A stretch of DNA of 9,756 bases from Opitutia bacterium. GTDB taxonomy: Bacteria; Verrucomicrobiota; Verrucomicrobiia; Opitutales; UBA953. The stretch covers positions 1 to 9,756 of the forward strand of contig CANHHS010000057.1 of assembly GCA_947460445.1 (NCBI GenBank), given 5' to 3'. Shown one piece after another: positions 1 to 5,123 of this stretch; position 1 is the stretch's first letter, and every line of letters begins with the position of its first letter. The notes below the pieces were generated by a model. The model saw only the letters and a program-made list of their open reading frames with translations, made no database searches and was not told the origin of the DNA. The position numbers were made by a program, and so were the translations under genes.

Positions 1-455
1 ACGGTGTCGAGGATGACGGCGGCTTTGGGATTCGTTTTATCTTTGATGAAAGCGCCGTCGCGCGCTGTCACCACTTCGGTCATCAATTGATCGGCTTCTT
101 TGGCGTCGAGGATAGTGAAGTTCGCGTCGCGTCCGGCTGCCTCGGGGTGGCGTCGGATGATGCGCATGCCGATGCTGTGGAAAGTGCCGCCCCAGAATTG
201 TCCGCGTGGAATCCCGGTTAAGTCCTCGACGCGCTCCAACATCTCTTTGGCGGATTTATTGGTAAAGGTAAGGAGGAGGATATCCCATGGACGTGCCCCC
301 TGGGCGAGTAACCAGGCGACGCGATAGGTAAGGGTACGCGTTTTGCCTGAGCCTGCGCCGGCCAGTACGAGGGCAGGGCCACGCGGTGCGGTAACAGCGG
401 CATACTGCTCGGCGTTGAGTTCGCCTGCGAAATCGACCGGCGGTAAGCCTTCCAC
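1..455 (-). CDS. UvrD/PcrA/Rep-family DNA helicase, N-terminal part (cut by left edge)
   Basis: Superfamily 1A 3'-5' DNA helicase acting in repair or replication restart. Only the first 151 residues are present; the rest lies beyond the left edge. Seen on the minus strand: the Q-motif-like LNAEQYAAVTAP, the Walker A loop AGAGSGKT (about residues 28-35), motif Ia LLTFTNKSAKEM, and GGTFHSIGMRIIRR, all in the order typical of UvrD/PcrA. The chosen start is GTG at 455-453, 1 nt after the lipA stop, so translation is probably coupled to lipA. A TTG at 488-486 inside lipA is the only other in-frame start before an upstream stop codon. No Shine-Dalgarno sequence is visible. The N-terminus alone cannot separate UvrD, PcrA and Rep, so no symbol is given. 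The family call is firm. Confidence 0.9.
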   Translation of the reverse strand, partial: MEGLPPVDFAGELNAEQYAAVTAPRGPALVLAGAGSGKTRTLTYRVAWLLAQGARPWDILLLTFTNKSAKEMLERVEDLTGIPRGQFWGGTFHSIGMRIIRRHPEAAGRDANFTILDAKEADQLMTEVVTARDGAFIKDKTNPKAAVILDT

Positions 456-456
456 G

Positions 457-1338
457 TCAGGTACGTGCTCGACGAGCGAGCAAATCAAACTTCACGACTT
501 GTTCGTCGGCGCGGTACGAGGAACGCACCATGGGGCCAGATTCGACGTGGCGAATACCCACTTCGAGTGCGCGTTTTTTCCACCGTGCAAATTCGTCGGG
601 GTGAACCCAGCGATCAATCGGGGTATGGTCTTTGGAGGGCTGAAGGTATTGTCCGATGGTCAGAATATCGACGTTGGCTGCGGCAATATCTTTTAAGAGC
701 TGTTCAATTTCTTCCTCGCGCTCACCAATGCCGAGCATGATGCCGGTCTTGGTAATAAAGTCGCGAGACTTCGCGTGCTTCAAGACCCAGAATGAACGAT
801 CATAACGCGCGGTCTTACGAATCGGGCGTTGGAGACGCTCGACGGTTTCTAGGTTATGATTGAGAATATCGGGGCGTGCATCGAGCAGTGTGTCGAGGTG
901 CACTTGTTCGCCGCGGAAGTCGGCAGGGAGAACTTCGAAGGTGGTCTGTGGATTGCGGTGACGTGCAGCGCGTACCGTGGCGGCCCAAACGGAAGCACCG
1001 CCATCTTTTAAATCATCACGAGCGACGGAAGTGATAACCACGTGCCGCAATTTCATTTGGGCAATGGATTCAGCAACACGGGCTGGTTCACCGAGATCGA
1101 GTTCAGACGGACGTCCACTTTGTACGGCGCAGAAGGTGCAGGAGCGTGTGCAGATATTACCGAGGATCATGACTGTGGCCGTGCCCCTGGACCAACATTC
1201 ACCTAAGTTCGGGCATTGGGCAGACTCACAGACGGTGTGCAGTTTGTGCTCATCGACGTTGCGACGCGTCTCCATGTAGTCGGGTCCGCTCGGAAGTCGG
1301 GCGCGGAGCCAGTCAGGTTTGCGGGCGGACTCAATCAT
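457..1338 (-). CDS. lipA: Lipoyl synthase (radical SAM)
   Basis: Inserts two sulfurs into protein-bound octanoyl groups to make lipoyl cofactor for 2-oxoacid dehydrogenases and the glycine cleavage system; cytosolic. The 293 residues carry all LipA hallmarks. The auxiliary-cluster cysteines are C37, C42 and C48 (CESAQCPNLGEC). The radical-SAM triad is C63, C67 and C70 (CTRSCTFC). The C-terminal RSSY motif at 272-275 supplies the serine ligand of the auxiliary cluster. VLPADFRG and ILNHNLETV are also typical of the family. Start ATG 1338-1336 fits the usual N-terminus (KPDWLRARLPSG just after it); no Shine-Dalgarno sequence is visible. It lies 62 nt downstream of ribE and 1 nt upstream of the helicase gene. 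No lipB is present in the window. Confidence 0.97.
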   Translation of the reverse strand: MIESARKPDWLRARLPSGPDYMETRRNVDEHKLHTVCESAQCPNLGECWSRGTATVMILGNICTRSCTFCAVQSGRPSELDLGEPARVAESIAQMKLRHVVITSVARDDLKDGGASVWAATVRAARHRNPQTTFEVLPADFRGEQVHLDTLLDARPDILNHNLETVERLQRPIRKTARYDRSFWVLKHAKSRDFITKTGIMLGIGEREEEIEQLLKDIAAANVDILTIGQYLQPSKDHTPIDRWVHPDEFARWKKRALEVGIRHVESGPMVRSSYRADEQVVKFDLLARRART

Positions 1339-1400
1339 GGTCGCAACTACGCTTGCGAGTACTCGGCGTTTTTCAACTGATGATTTTCGTTAAAGCGAAG

Positions 1401-1988
1401 TTACTTTCCGAGCAGCTTGGCCGTGTACTTGGCTAAAAGGTCAGATTCGAGGTTAACCCGCTGGCCTGGCTTGCGTTGACTGAGGTTGGTAACCGCAAGG
1501 GTGTGGGGAATAATCCAAATGTCGAAATACGTGGAGCCTACCTCGGCGACCGTCAAAGACATACCGTCCACGGTAAGGCAGCCTTTGGGGATGACGAAGC
1601 GCAAGAATTCGGACGGAGCTTCGATACGCAATAAGACATCCGCACCGCTTGGCTCGATCTTTAGCAACGTGCCGGTGGTGTCGACGTGGCCGGTGACAAA
1701 GTGACCGCCCATGCGGGTGGTCGGAAGCAGACTGCGCTCGAGGTTAACGGTATCGCCGGATTTCAAGTCACCGAGGTTTGTCGCACGCAGTGTTTCGCCA
1801 AGAAGATCAAATGTGGCGGTGTCGCCCTGGATGGTTGCGACGGTTAGGCAGCAACCGTTATGTGCGATGCTGTCGCCGACTTTGGTATCAAGGTAGATCT
1901 TGGAGCGGACCGTGAGGGTACGTCCACCTGATGGTGTGGGTGAGTAAGCGGTAACCGTGCCCGTAGACTCTACCAGGCCGGTAAACAT
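1401..1988 (-). CDS. ribE: Riboflavin synthase, alpha chain
   Basis: Final step of riboflavin synthesis: dismutation of two 6,7-dimethyl-8-ribityllumazine molecules to riboflavin plus a pyrimidinedione. The 195 residues show the family's internal duplication. Barrel 1 (about 1-97) has MFTGLVES, HNGCCLTV, GETLRATNLG and VNLERSL. Barrel 2 (about 98-195) has GHVDTTG, GMSLTV, IIPHTLAVTNL and VNLESDLLAKY. Length is in the normal range of about 190-215. Start ATG 1988-1986 follows tatA by 15 nt and has the only Shine-Dalgarno-like purine run in the window (AGGGA, very close to the ATG). It probably belongs to the tatA-ribE-lipA-helicase transcript. The symbol ribC is used for the same enzyme in E. 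coli. No frameshift or missing motif is seen. Confidence 0.97.
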   Translation of the reverse strand: MFTGLVESTGTVTAYSPTPSGGRTLTVRSKIYLDTKVGDSIAHNGCCLTVATIQGDTATFDLLGETLRATNLGDLKSGDTVNLERSLLPTTRMGGHFVTGHVDTTGTLLKIEPSGADVLLRIEAPSEFLRFVIPKGCLTVDGMSLTVAEVGSTYFDIWIIPHTLAVTNLSQRKPGQRVNLESDLLAKYTAKLLGK

Positions 1989-2003
1989 CGTCCCTGACTA
2001 AGC

Positions 2004-2300
2004 TTAGTTGGACTTACCGTCGCCTTGGCGGCGGGCACGCTCTTCTTCTTCGATGCGGGCACGGACCTTGGCGCGTTCTTCGTCTTCGATTTCGCGAAGG
2101 CGTGTTTTGCGGCGCTCATCTTCGTCGATGGCGGAACGGACTTCATCTTCGACTTCTTCCGAAGCCTTCTTGAATTCGCGCTTAGCCTTGCCCATACCAC
2201 GAGCGAGCTCGGGCAACTTAGAGCCACCGAAAAGAAGAACGGCAATCAACAGGATGACGATAGCCGTTTCACCGTTGAGGAAGCAGAGAGGAGGAAGCAT
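2004..2300 (-). CDS. tatA: Sec-independent translocase subunit TatA/E
   Basis: Pore-forming component of the twin-arginine pathway, which exports folded proteins across the inner membrane. From ATG 2300-2298 it is 98 residues. A single hydrophobic helix runs over about residues 10-24 (ETAIVILLIAVLL), followed by the FG hinge (F24-G25) and the amphipathic helix with LPELARGMGKAKREFKKA. These are TatA signatures. The remaining half is a highly charged, Glu/Arg-rich helix, as is common in TatA tails. An upstream TTG at 2345 would add 15 residues, but it lies upstream of the likely transcription start of the candidate promoter at 2335-2364, so the ATG is preferred. No tatB or tatC is nearby. First gene of the minus-strand cluster; TatB is less likely given the sequence around the hinge. 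Confidence 0.9.
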   Translation of the reverse strand: MLPPLCFLNGETAIVILLIAVLLFGGSKLPELARGMGKAKREFKKASEEVEDEVRSAIDEDERRKTRLREIEDEERAKVRARIEEEERARRQGDGKSN

Positions 2301-2305
2301 GGCGA

Positions 2306-2335
2306 TTGCGTTTGAAGGTAAAGTTGAACTATGAA
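2306..2335 (+). promoter_or_regulatory. Weak candidate promoter for the acyP/ABC cluster
   Basis: TTGCGT (2306-2311) and TATGAA (2330-2335) are 18 nt apart and could serve as -35 and -10 boxes, giving a start near 2342. If real, the in-frame ATG at 2331 would not be transcribed and acyP would begin at 2358. The -35 match is poor, so this is tentative. Its -10 box touches the -10 box of the opposing tatA promoter candidate. Confidence 0.2.
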
Positions 2336-2364
2336 TAGTGTCCAAGTTGCCTTGACGATGTCAA
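2335..2364 (-). promoter_or_regulatory. Candidate sigma70-type promoter for the tatA-ribE-lipA cluster
   Basis: Read on the minus strand, a perfect -35 box TTGACA (2364-2359) is followed after 18 nt by CACTAT (2340-2335), a 3/6 match to the -10 consensus. This would start transcription near 2328 and leave a leader of about 28 nt before the tatA ATG. It overlaps the start of acyP on the other strand. Motif reading only. Confidence 0.4.
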
Positions 2365-2639
2365 CCCATGTCTCCCATCGCGATGTTTGGTATACTGGCC
2401 GCGTACAAGGGGTCGGGTTTCGTGCGCAAACCTTGGGGGTAGCTCAGGGTTTTGAGGTTACTGGCTATGTTCAGAACTTGCCAGATGGTCGGGTCTATCT
2501 GCACATGGAAGGATCTGAAACTGAGATGGATGCGTTCGCCGAAGCCATCGCTAAGCACATGGATGGGCATATTCGTTCCACTGAACAACGTAGCTTCACG
2601 GGTTTGCGTACCTGTGACGCTTTTACGCTGCGTGCCTAA
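2358..2639 (+). CDS. acyP: Acylphosphatase
   Basis: Small cytosolic enzyme that hydrolyses acyl phosphates such as acetyl or carbamoyl phosphate; its physiological role in bacteria is poorly defined. The protein contains the diagnostic GRVQGVGFR loop and the GYVQNLPDGRVY segment. Catalytic Arg and Asn correspond to R22 and N40 from this start and are 18 residues apart, the same spacing as R23/N41 of vertebrate acylphosphatase. From ATG 2358 the product is 93 residues, typical for the family. An in-frame ATG at 2331 would give 102 residues and has a GAAGG at a rather long distance. The later start is preferred because of the family length and the promoter candidates at 2306-2364. It lies 6 nt upstream of the ABC ATPase gene and is probably in its operon. 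Confidence 0.93.
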   Translation: MSTHVSHRDVWYTGRVQGVGFRAQTLGVAQGFEVTGYVQNLPDGRVYLHMEGSETEMDAFAEAIAKHMDGHIRSTEQRSFTGLRTCDAFTLRA

Positions 2640-2645
2640 AGACGT

Positions 2646-3500
2646 ATGACAGACAAACCTGCAATTTCCGTCCAAGACCTAACGAAGGATTTTCGGGTTG
2701 GCCTGCGTGGGGTTAAACTGCGTGCGGTCGATCACCTGACTCTTTCGATTCCGCGTGGCCAGGTTTATGGTCTGCTCGGGCCCAATGGCTGCGGGAAGAG
2801 CACGACCCTTAAAATTGTGCTCGGACTTGTTCCAGCCACCTCGGGTAGCTTTACTTTGCTCGGGCATGATTCTGCTTCGCCGGAAGCACGAGCACGGATT
2901 GGTTTTTTACCTGAAGCGCCGTATTTCCACCGCTTCCTTACGGGTCGTGAATTGGTGCGCTACTGTGCACGTCTGAGTGGTGTTGCTGCCGACCGTGTCG
3001 ATGCAGCTACGGATGAGGCACTTGAATTGGCTTCGATGACGGAGGCAGGCAATCGTCGCGTGGGTACATACTCAAAGGGCATGTTGCAACGTATCGGTCT
3101 GGCTCAAGCGGTTGTACATGACCCTGAATTAATTGTCCTCGATGAACCAACAGCCGGCGTCGACCCGGTGGGATCCGCAGCCATTGGCAAAATGATCCAA
3201 GCAATGCGTCAGCGCGGAAAAACCATTGTACTCTGTTCACATTTATTGGGCCAAGTGGAGCAGGTTTGTGACCGCATTGCCGTGATGGATCGCGGTCGTT
3301 TAGTCCTTGAAGGTCACATCGATGAAGTTCTCGCGCAACGTGGCGTCCACCAGATATCCGTCGAAGGGCTGACGCCAGCTGCACGTCAGGCTGCCGAAGA
3401 AGCGTTGTCGCGCCATGGTGCCCATGTCCTGAAAGTCGATCACCCCCGCCAAACCCTTGAAGACCTTTTCCGTCAGCTGGTCACTGGCAGTCGCGACTAA
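2646..3500 (+). CDS. ABC transporter ATP-binding protein (ABC-2/CcmA-like)
   Basis: Nucleotide-binding subunit that powers an ABC exporter together with the permease encoded 3 nt downstream. In the 284 residues: Walker A GPNGCGKST (45-53), the GFLPE segment (86-90) where the Q-loop lies (this Pro-Glu form is common in ABC-2 ATPases), signature YSKGMLQRIGLAQ (142-154), Walker B ELIVLDEP (161-168), D-loop AGVD, and the switch histidine in CSHL (H199). About 50 residues after the nucleotide-binding core form a small C-terminal domain, as in DrrA/NatA-type proteins. Start ATG 2646 is 6 nt after the acyP stop, with no Shine-Dalgarno sequence. The substrate cannot be told from the sequence. Function as an ABC ATPase is certain; import versus export is inferred from family resemblance. 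Confidence 0.95.
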   Translation: MTDKPAISVQDLTKDFRVGLRGVKLRAVDHLTLSIPRGQVYGLLGPNGCGKSTTLKIVLGLVPATSGSFTLLGHDSASPEARARIGFLPEAPYFHRFLTGRELVRYCARLSGVAADRVDAATDEALELASMTEAGNRRVGTYSKGMLQRIGLAQAVVHDPELIVLDEPTAGVDPVGSAAIGKMIQAMRQRGKTIVLCSHLLGQVEQVCDRIAVMDRGRLVLEGHIDEVLAQRGVHQISVEGLTPAARQAAEEALSRHGAHVLKVDHPRQTLEDLFRQLVTGSRD

Positions 3501-3503
3501 GCC

Positions 3504-4334
3504 ATGTTCTCACGTATTTTCTGGATTGCTCGGGTAACTTTCTTGGAGGCGCTTCGTCAACGCTTCCTAGCATTCTTGCTGTTGCTCGCGGCGGCTTTCA
3601 TTTTGGGATCGGTGCCGCTGCGTTCTATCGACTTCGGCCATGGTGAATTAAAATTCTTAGCGGACTTAGGTTTTGGGGCGCTCTTCCTCTTCGGTTCAAT
3701 TCTCGCAGTCGTGCTCCCCTCACAGTTACTTTATGGTGAGATTGATAACCGGACAGCGTTGACGCTTTTGGCGAAGCCAGTGGGACGTGGAGAATTTCTC
3801 CTCGGAAAATTCTTTGGCTCGTGGGCGGTGCTCGGGGTCTTCACTTTCGCACTTACCGGTTTAATTGGGATTATCTTATTGGTACGCGAACCGGATGTGG
3901 TTGCACGGGCAATAGCTCTCCAAGTTGTCCCGCCCGAGGTAAGCGTCGTCGGCTTATTTGAGCACGCCTTACTTCAGTGGCTACGCTTAGGGATCATTGT
4001 TTCCTTAGCATTGTTGGTGGGCTCGTTGGCCCAAACCTTCTTGTATACGGTCGTCGTGGGTTCGATGGCCGTTCTAGCCAGTCAACTCGTTTGGATTGCA
4101 CAGGATACGCTCGCGAATCCGGAAGCCGTTCTTTCGACGGTGATGCGCGGCGCGCTTTGGCTCACCACGCGCGTCTTCCCAAATCTCCAAGGGTACAATA
4201 TTGGTGAGGCACTTGTCTTGGGTCAGTCGACTGTGGTGCCTGGCACCGTCGGCAGTCTCTGTCTTTCCGCGGCTGTCTACCTCGTCCTGATTCTCTTCTT
4301 AGCCTGCACGGCATTCCGCCGCCGCGAAATCTAA
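3504..4334 (+). CDS. ABC-2-type transporter permease
   Basis: Inner-membrane permease partner of the preceding ATPase. The 276 residues show about six hydrophobic segments (roughly 20-36, 56-74, 106-127, 158-176, 180-197, 249-270). Between segments 2 and 3 lies a cytoplasmic stretch, EIDNRTALTLLAKPVGRGEF (79-98), followed by LLGKFFG. This matches the typical ABC-2/NosY pattern in which a conserved Pro-Val-x-Arg precedes a Gly-Lys. An amphipathic N-terminal helix (IFWIARVTFLEALRQRF) is also usual in this family. Start ATG 3504 is 3 nt after the ATPase stop; its own stop TAA shares a base with the ATG of the next gene. This tight spacing suggests the three proteins are made in step. The substrate is unknown. 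Confidence 0.9.
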   Translation: MFSRIFWIARVTFLEALRQRFLAFLLLLAAAFILGSVPLRSIDFGHGELKFLADLGFGALFLFGSILAVVLPSQLLYGEIDNRTALTLLAKPVGRGEFLLGKFFGSWAVLGVFTFALTGLIGIILLVREPDVVARAIALQVVPPEVSVVGLFEHALLQWLRLGIIVSLALLVGSLAQTFLYTVVVGSMAVLASQLVWIAQDTLANPEAVLSTVMRGALWLTTRVFPNLQGYNIGEALVLGQSTVVPGTVGSLCLSAAVYLVLILFLACTAFRRREI

Positions 4335-5116
4335 TGGCACGCGGTTGGGTCATCTTACTGGCGCTCGTCGGTTTGCTTGTGGCAGGCGAATGTTCTTCGC
4401 ACGCATGGACTTTGGCGCGTAAAGCTGTTCCAGAGTTACGTCGAGCGGACTTAGAATTAACGGCTGGGCAAGGTGCTGCCCTCGGATTGCTCGGTGGGTT
4501 TCGTCCACTCATTGCCGACTTAACCTGGATTCGCGGTTACATTCTTTGGGAGCGAAAAGACCGTGGATCCGAAGCGCACCTTCGCGTGGCATGCTTGCTC
4601 GATCCGCAGTCCAATACATTTTGGGAGCAACGGGCGAATATGGTCGGTCTCGATATGGCGCACTGGGAAGTTCGTGCCCGTGGTGGACGCAGCGTTCCAA
4701 TACCCATCCAAGAAACTATTTTTAAACGCTATGCACAGAAAGCTCTCGACGGAATTGAAGAGGGCGTACCTGTGGTACGTAATCCAGGTTCATTACTGGC
4801 ACTTGGGGGTTACCTTGCGGAAACCAAACTCAAGGATCCGCTCATCGGTGCAGACTATTACCTTCGTTCATACCGCAAGGCACCTTTCCCTTGGTATGCA
4901 CCGTACTTCCATGCACGTTTGCTCAAAGATGGTGGCAAGGTGCGCGAAGCGTATGTCTTCCTTCGTCCGGTCTGGGAGAAAGAGCTTTCCAAGAAACCCG
5001 ACGGGTCGCCGCTTGAGTTGGATTTCTTACGCGAGTTGGAGCGTACCCTCGGAGTGCCTATGAAGGAACGTATTCCGACACAGACCTTCGAGTCACCTTT
5101 CCCGAGCACGAAGTAA
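4334..5116 (+). CDS. Unrecognised membrane-anchored helical protein, possibly TPR-like
   Basis: No family is recognised with confidence. The 260-residue product begins with a hydrophobic segment (about residues 5-18, WVILLALVGLLVAG), which predicts a signal peptide or an N-terminal anchor with the rest outside the cytoplasm. The nearby C20 does not sit in a proper lipobox (Glu is at -1). The remainder looks helical and aromatic-rich, with two stretches that resemble degenerate TPR helix pairs: about 58-112 (with ADLTWIRGYILWER and LLDPQSNTFWEQRA) and about 165-215 (with ADYYLRSYRKAP and YFHARLLKDGGKVREAY). The start ATG overlaps the permease stop as TAATG, so it is very likely an accessory part of that ABC system. 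No Shine-Dalgarno sequence is visible. The gene is intact. The TPR relation is an inference. Confidence 0.8.
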   Translation: MARGWVILLALVGLLVAGECSSHAWTLARKAVPELRRADLELTAGQGAALGLLGGFRPLIADLTWIRGYILWERKDRGSEAHLRVACLLDPQSNTFWEQRANMVGLDMAHWEVRARGGRSVPIPIQETIFKRYAQKALDGIEEGVPVVRNPGSLLALGGYLAETKLKDPLIGADYYLRSYRKAPFPWYAPYFHARLLKDGGKVREAYVFLRPVWEKELSKKPDGSPLELDFLRELERTLGVPMKERIPTQTFESPFPSTK

Positions 5117-5123
5117 GGTGCTC
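5104..5123. terminator. Inverted repeat spanning two convergent stop codons (possible bidirectional terminator)
   Basis: GAGCAC (5104-5109) and GTGCTC (5118-5123) form a perfect 6-bp stem with an 8-nt loop. The loop contains the stop codon of the plus-strand gene, and the right arm enters the stop codon of topB. No T tract follows on either strand, so it is not a classical intrinsic terminator. It is the only hairpin candidate between the converging genes. Confidence 0.3.

Noticed and set aside
1386..1399. TTCG/CGAA 4-bp hairpin after the ribE stop as a terminator
   Set aside because: The stem is short and weak with no T tract, and the next gene (lipA) continues on the same strand, so a terminator here is unlikely.
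2025..2315. Open frames on the plus strand and in a second minus-strand frame across tatA
   Set aside because: They mirror the Glu/Arg/Lys-rich tail of tatA and give low-complexity proteins without motifs; TatA is clear in its own frame.
2391..2396. TATACT on the plus strand as a -10 box
   Set aside because: It lies inside acyP, encoding part of the WYTG segment, and has no -35-like hexamer at 16-19 nt upstream.
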